64,000 nucleotides of DNA from Phymatolithon calcareum (Eukaryota; Rhodophyta; Florideophyceae; Hapalidiales): the NCBI GenBank assembly GCA_977006965.1, contig OZ345353.1, positions 1,488,001 to 1,552,000 of the forward strand, written 5' to 3'. Shown in pieces: positions 20,482 through 31,252 of this stretch. Both the position numbers and the translations under genes were made by a program. Below the pieces are notes generated by a model. It worked only from the letters and a program-made list of their open reading frames with translations. It searched no databases and had not been told where the DNA came from. Every line of letters begins with the position of its first letter. Position 1 is the first letter of the stretch.

Positions 20482-20721
20482 TCGTTTGCTTCCATCTCAT
20501 CGCTGGCAGTTTTGTCATAGCGCTTTACAGAAGGGACCAACCAATTATATATCCCAAATTTCAAAACTGCTTCCGAACACAACACAAAAAATCCGGTATA
20601 GACCGAGCCTCGAGCCTAAAGCTAGTGTTTGTTTGTCGCCACTGGGAGGAGGAGCCAGGAGAAAAAATTTGGGAGAAGGATAGATTCTCATTGATTACAT
20701 TTTTACATCTACCTTTTCTGC

Positions 20722-20900
20722 GGAAATTTATTGGCTGTCTACAGTAACAAGATAAGATTCAACAGGGTGGATTTGCACTGGAGTGAGGGATCACTCAGAA
20801 TCCCCAGTGTTTTTCTTTTTGTGGGAAATCTATTGGCTGTATGCAGGAGCAAGATAAGGTTCAACAGGGTGGATTTGCACTGAGGTGAGGGATCACTCGA
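20722..20900 (+). repeat. Two tandem ~102-bp units next to the purine-rich array
   Basis: The segments 20722-20800 and 20822-20900 share TATTGGCTGT, AACAGGGTGGATTTGCACTG and GTGAGGGATCACTCG with small differences. No coding potential is evident. Confidence 0.75.
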
Positions 20901-20929
20901 AAATAATTTTTTGATGTGACATAGGGTCA

Positions 20930-23160
20930 GAAAGTACACGCGTACACATGTGTAGATGCGTAGTGAGAGAAGGGGCGTACCTGAGGCATGGGTCGCAAAG
21001 GGTAAGAGGTGGGTGGAACAAGAAGAATACCAGAGGCGGAAGGGGTAAATGGGGATTTCCATAAGGGCCGTATCAGAGGCAAGGGAAAAACATAATGGGC
21101 GCAAGGGGAAATGAGGTCTAGTACAAGGGCTGAAAAGGGAGTGATAAGAAGTGTAGAAAGATAAAATGTGGGGTGACAAGGAGAGCAGTAAGGGGAGAAG
21201 GGGTAAAAAGAGGCTGAGAATGAAATCAAACAAGGGAGGAACGGTACAACGGGAGTAAATCGTAAAAGGGAAGTGACACAAAGGCGAAATGAGTGCGCTT
21301 AACTTTCGTGAGAGAAGTTCTAAGAAGTGTACTAGGGGAGAATGGAGAGTGAGACAAGAGCGCAAGGAGTAGAAGGATAGTTACACAACGGGCGTACTAA
21401 GGAAAAAAGGAGGGACGAAAGGTTGCGCAAGTAGTAAATGAAGACAAATAGAGAAAAGGAGCAATGAAAAAAAGGCACAAGGAGTACAAGAGCTGTTAAG
21501 AGAAGGCCAAAAGGGATGAAAAAGAGTGAGGCTAGGCGCAAAAGGGATAGAAGCCATGTTCCAAGAAGAACAAAGGGAAAAATAGGACGAGAAAGGAGGG
21601 CACAATAAATAGAATGTAAGTGACACAAGGGGAGGAAAGGCTAAAACGGAAATGAAAAGAAGGTCGTACAGATGGCAATAGAATGGTCCAAGTGACAAAT
21701 GGAGTAAGCGCAGAGTGACAAAAAGAGTGAATAAGAAAACGTGGAGTGTAACAGGCGCGAACAGGAGAAACGAGAGCGGCGGTGCATAGCTGTGGCGTCC
21801 AACGGCACTACCATACTCCCTACTTTCCTCTAAAACTAGCTATCTTCAATTAGCCATTACAGCTAGCATTTACAGCAAGACCTTACAATTAGCATTACAG
21901 TCATTGCAGTACCGTAGGTTTCGATACGTACTTAGATCACTAAGGATCACTGACGGCAAACACTAGACTTGCTGCTTACAAAGCCTTACAGCTTACAGAT
22001 GCTTACAGTACATTGCTGACACTGTAAGCATTACAGTGCGGCGCCTGCGGCGGGCTAGGAACCCGCTTCGCGGCTTCCAGATTCTTCCATTGATCTAATT
22101 GTCATACTGCCAAGTCATCTTTTGATCCAATGTTTTTTCTATAATGGTCGGCGCTTCGCGCCGCCCTCGGCTTTCCGCTGGGGAACAACCCGACCGCAGC
22201 CAGTGTGCCAACTTTGCGTTTAACAACCCCACAATAGAATGCGAGTAATGAGAAGTGGGGGGATGAGCAGGCCAAGGAACGAAATGTGGGGATAATCGAA
22301 CGCAGCGCATTGACACAGGAAGCGGAGCAAAAACATGAGAGGTAGGGCAAGACACAAGACTCGCAAGATAGGCGAACAAGCGTTAGCGGAAGGTAAGAAT
22401 ACAGAACACGGGGATAGAGGGGCGACGGAGAAGGACGCTAAATTGGACACAAGGGAGAGGGAGCTGTAAAATTGCAGTGACGCAAAAGACGCACCAGGCG
22501 TAAGGGAGTGAAAAAGGGGTGTAAGGAGTGGGCTCGAGGGATATAGGTAAGGTTCAAGAAGGGTACAATAGGAAAATGGAGATAGAGAAAACAGGGCAAA
22601 GGATAGAAGGGGAGTAGGACAAGGCGCGTACCAACGGAAAGAGAGCGGGTCAAAGTTCCGCAAGGAGTAAATTGAAAGAAACGGAAAGAGTTCGAGGGGA
22701 GTGACGACAAGGGCAGAAGGAGTAGAAGCGATGTGCCAAGAAGGGCAAAGGGGAAAAATGGACGAGCGCATATGATGAAAGGAAAGTGATGCAAAACGCG
22801 GAAGGGGTAAAGCGAGAGCGACACGAGGGGCGTATTGAGGGTAGCGGAGTAATGAAATTGTGGAAAGTAGTAAGTGGAGATTGGCACAAATAGTGAATAG
22901 GAAAAACACGGAGTGACACAGGGCGGATGGAGGAGAAACGGGACAGCCGATACACAGCACGCGAGTAATTACAAGTGTGGCGGATCAGTAGGCGAAGAGT
23001 GAAAATTGGGGCTGATGGAGCAGAGCAAGGACATGAGCTAGAACGTTGGGCAGATCAAGACACAGGATTCACACGGGGAGTGGACAAGGGTTAGCGGATT
23101 GTAAATATACAAAACAAGGAGACGGGAGGGGGACTGAGAAGGACACTAAATTGGACGAAT
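20930..23160 (+). repeat. Purine-rich, diverged tandem array (~730-bp period)
   Basis: The plus strand is strongly A+G rich for about 2.2 kb. Matching segments recur: a GAAGC.ATGT.CCAAGAAG block at ~21550 and ~22725, GTAAATTGAAAG-like sequence at ~21435 and ~22665, and GAGAAGGAC.CTAAATTGGAC at ~22427 and ~23137. After removing the 443-bp insertion at 21791-22233, the spacing is about 710-790 bp, so at least two and a half diverged units are present. A short GTGACACAAGG-like motif recurs within units. Long minus-strand open frames here (for example 22220-22960) follow from a pyrimidine-rich strand that rarely forms stop codons, and I do not call them genes. Confidence 0.7.
21791..22233 (+). 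mobile_element. TGTGG-element copy a (full length)
   Basis: It starts TGTGGCGTCCAACGG and ends CAACCCCACA. Flanks are ATAGC and ATAGA, a 5-bp target duplication with one mismatch. The interior has repeated TTACAG/CTTACA motifs and a GC-rich centre near 22040-22080. It is inserted in the purine-rich array and encodes no protein. Confidence 0.7.
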
Positions 23161-25271
23161 AGATCTTTTTTTAAGTTCTCCGTACTTTACACTCTTCATT
23201 TTTTATCTTTTGCATAGGCGCGAAGCGCCGACACGGAGCCACTTGTCCCCCCATACTAAAGCAAGTGTTTGTTTGTCTGTGTGTTTGTTTGTCACCATCT
23301 GCGCCTACTTAAATATCATTGGATAGATGACTCTTCCCGTTCCTGAGTAGGAGTAGATAACTGGATGAATCACGTTTCTTGGGTGTTTCGAAATTTAACG
23401 ATTATCATACTGCGCGCCATAACGTCGCACAGGGCACCCGTATGTAAAAATTGCATTTGGCCCATGCGCGCGGCGAATAGAATTTTTGTATGAAAAATTC
23501 TTTTTGAACAAGAATGATTTTTCACGTAAAACATTTTTCGGCCAATCACATTCACAAACGGTGCTGGAGAGTGCGAGTGGGGTAACGTACCAATAGAAAA
23601 CGCGGAAAGGGACAGTTGCAAATAATGCTGCCAATGACTTTGCGCGTTCCGTTCTTGTGAACGTATCCGTTACCAATCAAACTTCAGCGTACTTAAGGTT
23701 CCGCCGGCGCCCCCCGCCGGCGAGAATAATTGGTGACTTTGTTGCGGGTTGGCAATTCGGTCGCTTGGAGCCATTGATCCCCCGGTCCCGTCCGACCCCC
23801 TTAGACCGTGCTGACAGTCCCTCTGTGAATGGGCTCTGGAAGCTTACAGCGGTCCAAGGGCCTCGGATTGCAAGGGATTTCGGACCGCTGTTGGGGATCC
23901 GAGGAGCCAGTTGACGTTCAGAGATAGGCGCTGCGTATTCCAGCCTGTCGGTTGTCGTATCTGGCTGCGCGAGCGTGTCGTAAAGGATCTAGGGGCACGT
24001 GAGTGATCTGTAAGAGCCCGGTGCGCTCTCCCGCCGGTGCGAGAGGGAGTTATCTTCCACTTGCTCGGAGCGATCTGGCCTAGGAGTGTGTGACAGGCAT
24101 CCCTTGGAAGCTTTGTTTGGCTGGTGCGCGTCAGCAAGAGGGGTAGCAGGGATTGCGAAAGCAAAACGAGCGGCAGACGGCGGAACCCGGGAGAGAGGGA
24201 CGTGTGTTGGTAGTCCAGGTCAGTCAGGGACACGGTCCGGGAAAAGTGCACTCCGGGTGGTAGGTACCTAAAAACCTCAAGCCTCCCTAAATCCAAAGGA
24301 GAATCGCTCAGCTCCCAACGGATGAAATAACAGGCCCGGCCTGCCTGTCAAGCTACCCTGAGCGACGCGAAGACCACCTCGAACAGAGTTCGAGTACGCA
24401 GTGAGAGGAAAGTCAGTGTTACAGTCGGCTCTTTTCTCATTTTCTTGAAGAAGATCCAGGCTCACACCGGAGGGAGTCTGCGCAAGGACCGTTGCCACGA
24501 AGTGCTGGTTTTTGATTTCGAGGGCTGTGTCGTTTTCGCTCTCAGGGTAAGCGCAGTCTGTCTGGTACCGCCGGCGCCATTAAGATCGGTGGGCAGACTC
24601 TGCATATCTAGAGGTGAATTGAGAACCCTTGGACACACTTTTCGAAGGCCACCAACCTCGTTGTAGTAGTATGGATGGGTGGCCCTGAGGCCTTGATTTT
24701 CCCCGACCATTACAGCCCGCATGGGCTTACACGCTGTGCCCTCGACTCAGTCGTCCCCTCCGTTTAGGTTTATTTCTAGTATGATAAGACCGATTTGGTA
24801 ATATATGGCGGGCTTTTGGCCACCGGCCCTCAGTAAAAGGGGCAACCCGTGTTTGGTCCAGATCGACCGTTTTCAGTTCCAACCTTCGCGGACCTTTCGC
24901 CTCAGGGAAGGCCTCGCGTACGACCTCGACTCTACGCCGTCGGTCGAGCCTCGGTCCAAGGACCCTCGCCCCTGTGTCTGCGTACGGACGTTGGTGTCCT
25001 CTTGCGATTGGACCCCAAGTCCGTGTGTGTGTTTTGTCGTTTGCTCTGCCACTATCCTCCATCGGGAGAGACCAATCGCTGGAGCCTTGCACAGCCTCAA
25101 CGGCCAACCGTTCCCGAACTACTTAGAGGCGTCGATCTGCCGATCTACGCCACCACACTCGTGTGCAGCGAAGCAGATATTTGAAAGGTTAAAGTGAGTG
25201 ATATTACTTTTGAGGATGACTTAGAGTCAAGAATAGCCCGGACAGATATCTGAAAAAGAAGAGAAATAAGT
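23161..25271 (+). other. Non-coding, GC-rich region upstream of the Helitron gene
   Basis: No gene is recognised over 2.1 kb. The first 500 bp are AT-rich; from 23700 the sequence becomes GC-rich with short stems such as GCCGGCGCCCCCCGCCGGC at 23703-23721. It may be the 5' leader of the Helitron whose coding sequence begins at 25272, or an unrelated element. It does not resemble rRNA. Confidence 0.35.
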
Positions 25272-26102
25272 ATGTCGGATGGTGACATTGTTCCCCAACT
25301 TCCTCGAAAGGTGCAAAAGGTGACTGAGGACCAACGGCAGCGGCGTCGAGAGAAAAATGCGGAGGCTGCGCGAAGGAGAAGAGCACAGGAGAACCCTGAG
25401 CAACGCAGATCACGCTTGGTTGCTGCTGCTGCAGCCGCGAGAGCTAGACGAAGGCGGGAAATCTCTGAGCAACGCAGATCGCGCTTGGATGCTGCTGCAG
25501 CCGCGAGAGCTAGACGAAGGCGGGAAAGCTCTGAGCAACGCAGATCGCGCTTGGATGCTGCTGCAGCCGCGAGAGATGGACGAAGGCGGGAAAGCTCTGA
25601 GCAACGCAGAACGCGCCAGAATGCTTCTGCTGCTGCCGAGCGAGCTAGACGAAGGCTGGAAAGCTCTGAGTAAAGCAGAACGCGCCAGGATGCTGATGCT
25701 GAAAACAAGCGTATAACGCGAGTGCTTGAGAATACTGAGCAGCGCCGAGCCCGGTTAGACTCTGCCAATGAGGCAACTCGAGCTGCAAGGCATGGCGAAA
25801 CGCAGCTAACAGCTGATCGTCGCCGGACGGGAGAACGAGATTCTGCAAGGGCTCGACGGAAAATCGTTACACCTGAGCAGTCTTATGGCAACGGCAGCTT
25901 TGTAGACTTTGGAAATATGAATGTCGAATGCAGTAACTGCTGTGCACTCCATTTTATGGCCGAGCGAAGGGTTGGAAGCTCAGAGTCGAATCCTTTGTTC
26001 TCTAATTGTTGTCAAGGAGGACAGATCACAACGGAGAACATACCATTGCTTCAAGACCCTCCCCAGCTTCTTCGTGAGTTGTTTACTGGGAACGTGCCTC
26101 GC
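25272..26102 (+). pseudogene. Helitron replication initiator/helicase, N-terminal portion
   Basis: The frame starts at ATG 25272 and encodes four to five tandem 22-residue repeats of the form SEQRRSRLDAAAAARARRRR, the Arg-rich repeats common at the start of Helitron Rep-helicases. A Gln codon in the series has become TAA (25671-25673). After it the same frame continues with KMN-type sequence: NMNVECSNCCALHF, then NPLFSNCCQGGQI and LLQDPPQLLRELFTG, the conserved cysteine block preceding the Rep domain. At 26102 the gene is cut by a TGTGG-element copy. The Rep (HUH) and helicase domains are not present downstream. Confidence 0.75.
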
Positions 26103-26335
26103 TGTGGCGTCCAACGCCACTATCATACCCTCCAGTTCCTAAAAGACTAGCTACCTTCAAATTATCATTATAACTTGCATTTCCAGCAAGCCGTTACAGA
26201 TAGCATTACAGTAATTACAGTACCATAGGTTTCGATGCGTACTTACAACATGAAGGATCATCAAAGGCAAATCCTAGAATCTCTGCTTACAGCTTACAAG
26301 TACTTACATTGCTTACAGGTACTTACACTGTAAGC
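26103..26335 (+). mobile_element. TGTGG-element copy b (3' truncated)
   Basis: It begins TGTGGCGTCCAACGCCAC directly within the Helitron frame and keeps the first ~235 bp of the family up to the ACACTGTAAGCA hairpin region. The GC-rich centre and right end are missing, and a piggyBac-like remnant begins immediately after. No right-hand target duplication can be seen. Confidence 0.65.
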
Positions 26336-26345
26336 ACATCGGCGG

Positions 26346-27460
26346 TTCTATGTCCAATTGGTGGAAGGATTATTGGTAAATTCTGGAAATTTCGAAATAT
26401 AATCGGAGATGTTACTACGAAAACAGTGATATCGGGTTCCGCACACCGTACGATTCCTTCTTGACGATGTTTCGCCGAGTGCACCTCCGAACAATTTTTG
26501 CTTTGGCATCCGCTAAGTTGAAACGAATGGGAAGAATGGAGGCTAAGATTTTCGGAATACTCGTCCTCATATGTTGGGCGTAAAGAGATTTATGAAGTCT
26601 ACAGTGTGGAACAAGTATTTCCTCGCTCCTTCATTTTTAAAGAGTTGGATGATCAGAGTCAGATTCTCCAAGTACCTCCGGTGCGTCACATTCACCGTGC
26701 AACTGAGTGAACAGGGCACTATGTTGTCCGTACACTAACGGTGGGCGCTCGATCAGGAATTTGTCGATGCTATTAATGATCACATAAAACCCACTGTGTC
26801 TCTGATAGACCTGGTTTTGCTTTGCCAAATTCATATCTATTTGGTATGGCAACGGAGGCCATTAGATTGAAAATGGCTCCTTCAGTACATCGCCATCCAC
26901 CGTAAACCGGAGAAAGTTTGCGAGTTACAGAACTCAGCCAAAAGAAGACGTGAGATAATGCTACATCTTGAGCTGGGGACCACGGCAGAGGGCGAGAAGC
27001 AGAACGATTTAGAAGGTGAAACTGCCCATAGCACAGATATACTGCTCCGTCTTTTGGCCCTATACTCTGGTACAAGGCGCCTTGTCCTCCCGGATTCATT
27101 TTTCCTCGCGCATGATGTTCAGTACTTCAAAACGTACATTTGCTCCAAGGGCGGTTTTGAAACCCGCTTAACTCCCCCGAAGATTGAAAAGTAAGCCACA
27201 GGAGGCATGATAACTACTCTAGCTGTTCAAAACAACTGCAGAGTCTGACAAGTCAAGGAATTAACCTTCGTGTTCTCATCATGTAACAGACTTGCTGGCG
27301 CCGCAATCAACATATGTGGCACTTCAGCTGGTAGAAACTGTTTTGCTAAGCATGCTGAACACATCCATGAGCTTGATGCGTTTGATGAGCCTAACAATAA
27401 GTAGCTTTCGTTGGAAAAAATAAATGATTCTCGTTCCCTCAATTGAGGGAAAATTCCCGT
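26346..27460 (+). pseudogene. PiggyBac-like transposase (DDE_Tnp_1_7), copy 1, decayed
   Basis: This region is homologous to 47120-48660, and both encode broken piggyBac-like protein. The clearest frame (26958-27194) reads MLHLELGTTAEGEKQ, then LRLLALYSGTRRLVLPDSFF, as in the family's catalytic core. Further on, the cysteine-rich C-terminal finger is recognisable, although one of its Cys codons (TGC in copy 2) is TGA here. Multiple stops and shifts break the frame. The 5' part is missing, cut by TGTGG-element copy b. Confidence 0.6.
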
Positions 27461-27599
27461 CACATAGAGAGTAGGGCGTCAGAAAGTCTTCTGTTGAATC
27501 TTTTCGGCTTGAATATGTGACAAAGCTACAGGGTTTGCCGCAATAGTATTTCTATTGATTGGCGAGGACAGAGCAATAGGAAAATCAATAACATTGACG

Positions 27600-27990
27600 G
27601 CGACATCTTTGCAATACGAATTGCAATAGAAGATGGCCTGCTATATGAAGGCAATATCAAAAATCTTCTTCTCATTCAAGATAGATCGCTATACTCCATA
27701 TCTTCTTGCAGAAGCTTGTTCACACGGTAGCTTCTTCTGTTAGACATGGCAATGGATACTGAGGTCTCTTTCCAATGCGCCTCTTTGCTAACTTTGAATT
27801 GAAAATCTACCTCTCTGGTAATCACTGATCCGGTACTACACGTACTGTCGGTTACATGCGTCCGCGAATACCAGTCAATATCTTTGCAATACGTATTGCG
27901 ATACGGCAAAACTCTCACAATAGCGCTCCAAATAGAAATCTACTGCAATATATTGGCAATGCAATATATCGCCGCGTCGGAGACACTGTC
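27600..27990. repeat. Cluster of TTGCAATA palindromes
   Basis: TTTGCAATACGAATTGCAAT occurs near 27610 and TTTGCAATACGTATTGCGAT near 27890. GCAATATATTGGCAATGCAA follows near 27945. Related ATTGCAAT motifs recur at 62470-62590 and 62920-62990. The spacing does not form a simple array. No gene is evident between 27460 and 28411. Confidence 0.5.
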
Positions 27991-28411
27991 TTACAGAACA
28001 AGAAGGAATCGTTCATAGCGCGACCGGCTTTGAACTTTCAATTTATCTTGTTGATGGTGCGCATAACGGAAAGAAATAGAGTTACTCTGTGCCGGAGAAG
28101 AGGGGCGAGTATCTGTGAAGTGTATAGCGAACTAAACACCTCTTCGATGGTTTTCTATGGCACTTGGCTTTCCGTACGTGAACCTCTTTCCGCCTGTCGA
28201 AGCGCAATGTACAGTAGTTAGGACAATTTTTTTGGGTGCGAAGAAGCGACTCTAAAAATACAATATTCCGATAGACTGCTGACCCCAGTTTTGGCGATGT
28301 GGTCGAAGAAGATGCTGAAAGGGCGAGAAACTGTTTTCAAATTATCATAACTGTGCGCAAACGGAAGCCTGCCGACGTGGGCAGGTTTGCGATATGCAGT
28401 TGCACCTACAT

Positions 28412-29115
28412 GTTGACATGGTCTGGTCTGGTCCGTTTTGGTCCGGCTGGGACCAGCAGACCAGACCACGTGGTTCAGGAACACTGTTGGACCAGACCAG
28501 GCGGTCTGGTTCCTCGCCGAGCCCAAACCGCTAAGAAATCTGCGGTTTGAAACCGGTTTGGCCTGTTATTATGAAAACAAAATCTAATTCCATTTTTTCT
28601 AATTTAGGGGACAAAATTCAAAAGAAATACCAATGTCTCTCTGCCAAGATCGCAACAAAATTGTACTTATGATCCATTCGTCACTAAGAGTTGAACGCTT
28701 TCCTCCGACCATGTGGCATTCAACGCCAGTATCATACTCTCCATTTCCTATAAAACTAGGTCCCCTCAAATTTTCATTACAGCTTGCATTTACAGCAAGC
28801 CCTTTCAGGTAGCATTACAGTCATTACGGTACCGTAGGTTTTGATGCTTACTTACACCATGAAGGATCACCAAGGGCAAATCTTAGAACCGCTGCTTAGA
28901 ACTGCTTTACACTGCTTACAGATTACATGTGCTTACAGTGTAAGAACTACAGTGGTCTGAACTGGTTCAAACCAGTCCACAGAAACATTCAGCCCAGACC
29001 ATTGGTTTGCGATAGCTTATCGCTCAGCCAGACCATTAAGAAACTAGGAACCAACGTCTGGTCCTAAATGGGCTGATTAACCGGTCCGAACCGGTTCAGA
29101 CCGGACCATGTCAAC
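28412..29115. mobile_element. Non-coding TIR element rich in GGTCTG motifs
   Basis: The left end GTTGACATGGTCTGGTCT is mirrored at the right end (complement of AGACCGGACCATGTCAAC) with one mismatch. The ~700-bp interior carries many GGTCTGGT/ACCAGACC and AACCGGTT motifs in both orientations, like subterminal binding sites of a DNA transposon. No target duplication is obvious. TGTGG-element copy c is inserted in its middle. No coding sequence is seen. Confidence 0.65.
28712..28951 (+). mobile_element. TGTGG-element copy c (truncated)
   Basis: It starts TGTGGCATTCAACGCCAG and matches the first ~240 bp of the family, ending near CTACA at 28951. Like copy b it lacks the GC-rich centre and right end, so these two may be a shorter subfamily. 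Confidence 0.6.
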
Positions 29116-30336
29116 GTGTCCGCAGCCGGAGGCAGATCCCCGGCAATGTTGTATTTTTCAATATTCCTGTCGTTTAGTTCAAATTACAGTGAGCTGGTTG
29201 CTGCTCGCTGGAGCTCCAGGAAAACCTAGTTCTAGCTCTAGTCTATTTAATATTATTTTCTGGTCTTTGCCTTAGGTAAGAAAGGGTAGCTCACTGTCCG
29301 CGACAACGAAAACAAATCAACGTCATTCCCCATATTTCCAAGTTTTTCTCCGCCAAAATGAGTATACTAATGAAGTTTGCCGTGTTTACTAAACTACTTA
29401 CGTTACACCGGTGCACGTATGATACATCCATTACAGCGGCTACGGCAGCTCTTTCCAGGTTTCGGAGTTGTCCTATAGCAGCTCCCCATCCTTACGGGTA
29501 CAGTAGACTTTAACAGATACGAGTGGTATTTGATGTCAAAAGAGCTCTAAGCTGCAGAAATTGCAGAGCTTCGGGGAGCTTAACATCTACATCTCTACGC
29601 AGCCAATTTTCAGTCGCCGTCCTCCAAATGGATGACCCGGGTTGGAAACCATTTAGGATGCTCACGATAGCTGGTCATCCCGTTGCCTTCTTTCGTCTCC
29701 TTCTGCCATCTCTCACAGCTTCCTTGAGCATTGCGGTACACCACTCAGGGCGGAATCTAGAAGATGATAGTCTTCTCCGATGGACAGGCCGGAGCACAGC
29801 TCTTACCATTTCTAAAAACATGCTTTTGAGCAGGGAAATATTCCTGACTCTGCTCTTGTCCCCTTCCTGTGACGTACAGGTGCACGAATGGCCGGACCCG
29901 TTATGATAGCCGGCCTGTATCAAATCAGCTTAAAATCCCAAGATTTCTTCGAAATTCTTTGACAGCGGGGGTTGAGTCTGGCATTTCGGGTTCTCGATTC
30001 GCCGAGTCCCAGGCGGGCTCATTCGCGATCGTGGCAGCCACATCCGACGGGATTACCGCCGAAATAAGCGCTTTGTGCAGCTCGATCACTGCGGCCACTT
30101 GCGCCAGCGAGGGCACGGGCGCCCGCGCCGGAAATGATCGGCTGTGGTCCGTTCGGACCGGTTAGCCTCTCCGTGACCCACAGCAGCTCTATTTCTAGCA
30201 ATTTATCGTTCAGCGTTTGAAAAAATCACCTTGGTGCAGCACGGTCTACACTACAGTAGTTACTTTCTAAATGCAACGCTACGGTGGAAATATCCTTTTG
30301 CAGTTATGGACGTTTGAAAGTTCGAGAGGTTTATCA
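29116..30336. other. Region with no confident gene
   Basis: A minus-strand frame near 29675-29923 contains RRRLSSSRFRPEWCTAML and basic sequence that faintly resembles LINE ORF2 linker regions, but this is too weak to call. Nothing else is recognised before the Copia LTR. Confidence 0.25.
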
Positions 30337-30676
30337 TGTTGGAAGTATGTCAGCTTGGAGCACTATTCGCGGCATACTTCCTTGTCTAGGTTTGCTCTCG
30401 GTACACGTATACACGTGTCAATTGGAATTGCAAGTTGTTTTAGAATATTAAATCAAGATGATTGTCACTTACACGTATGATAAGGATATGTGATTAGATT
30501 ATGATAGATTGTTTTAGGATTTTGGGCCTCCGTCGTCGAGGAAGGGCCCATATTTGGTTTCGGACCAAATTTGATCCAAGCTGAATCCTATGTCTATATA
30601 GCCAGGATCAGAGGTCAGCCAAGTCAATAAACCAAGGAACCCATCTTCTCATCGAACCTTTCCATAATCTCCAACA
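30337..30676 (+). repeat. Copia 5' LTR
   Basis: It matches 35669-36013. A CTATATAG TATA-like box (near 30595) and AATAAA (near 30628) are in the right order for LTR promoter and polyadenylation signals. Confidence 0.9.
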
Positions 30677-30679
30677 AAA

Positions 30680-30694
30680 GGTTATGGGCCCAGT
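30680..30694 (+). promoter_or_regulatory. Copia primer-binding site matching the initiator tRNA-Met anticodon arm
   Basis: GGTTATGGGCCCAGT lies three bases after the 5' LTR. It is complementary to the anticodon stem-loop (CTGGGCCCATAACC) of eukaryotic initiator tRNA-Met rather than to its 3' end. This is the half-tRNA priming known from Drosophila copia and some yeast Ty elements. Confidence 0.75.
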
Positions 30695-31252
30695 CAGCGC
30701 CTACCGCGCTTCATCTCCGGGGTTCATCCTTCGCCCCCGATCAATATCGTCACCGTCATCTTCCGCATTCTTCGTCTTCCGCGGGCCCCTTATTCCGAGC
30801 AAGGGGGAGTGCTCCTTTGTGGACTGTACGGGCCCTTGTGCCCCCGCCCCGAAGGAGACTCTCGTACCGCAGCACTCAGACTATGACAGTCGTAGACGCT
30901 CGGTTGAGGTTCTTTCGGGTCCTTAGAATAAGGTGCTTATCTCGACTCTGCTGCCCGGACCACTCTTTTAGGGTCCCCCGGTCAGCGAGCAGAAAAGCTA
31001 CACATCTCTTTGTCGAGTTGTGCTAGGTGTGGAAGGTATCGCCTTGCAGTGCGTATTGCCGACTGCAGGTTCAGGTATACCATAACGCCGCAAGAGGTAT
31101 GCGGCTTCGAGCCATCCCCAGATCAAGATCCGAATCAAACTGTTTCGAAGGAATTTCCTATACGGGATAGATTGCTTCGATAGTTGACCTTTTGTCAATT
31201 CGCAGTGGCGAACGGATCTTCGACAAAATTTTCAAGACCCTCATGATCCAAT

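Larger units (their letters stand above)
18243..20616. mobile_element. PIF/Harbinger-like DNA transposon, decayed
   Basis: The left end GGCTCGGTCTATACCGG and the following TTTTGTGTTGTG...GGAAGCAGT reappear in reverse complement at about 20560-20616, giving ~45-bp terminal inverted repeats. The right end has an extra 7-bp duplication of the tip. Both sides carry TAA (18240-18242 and 20617-20619), the 3-bp target duplication expected of PIF/Harbinger. A Harbinger-type transposase fragment lies inside on the minus strand. A pogo-like element is inserted at 18327-19190. The plus-strand region 19403-19730 has an open frame that may be the rest of the second (Myb-like) protein of such elements, but no Myb motif is visible. 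Confidence 0.75.

Noticed and set aside
22220-22960. 246-codon minus-strand open frame and neighbours in the purine array
   Set aside because: The strand is pyrimidine-rich, so stop codons are rare in all frames; the product is low-complexity Leu/Pro/Ser with no domain, and frames shift between repeat units.
23700-25200. GC-rich region considered as rRNA or rRNA spacer
   Set aside because: None of the universally conserved rRNA blocks is present on either strand.
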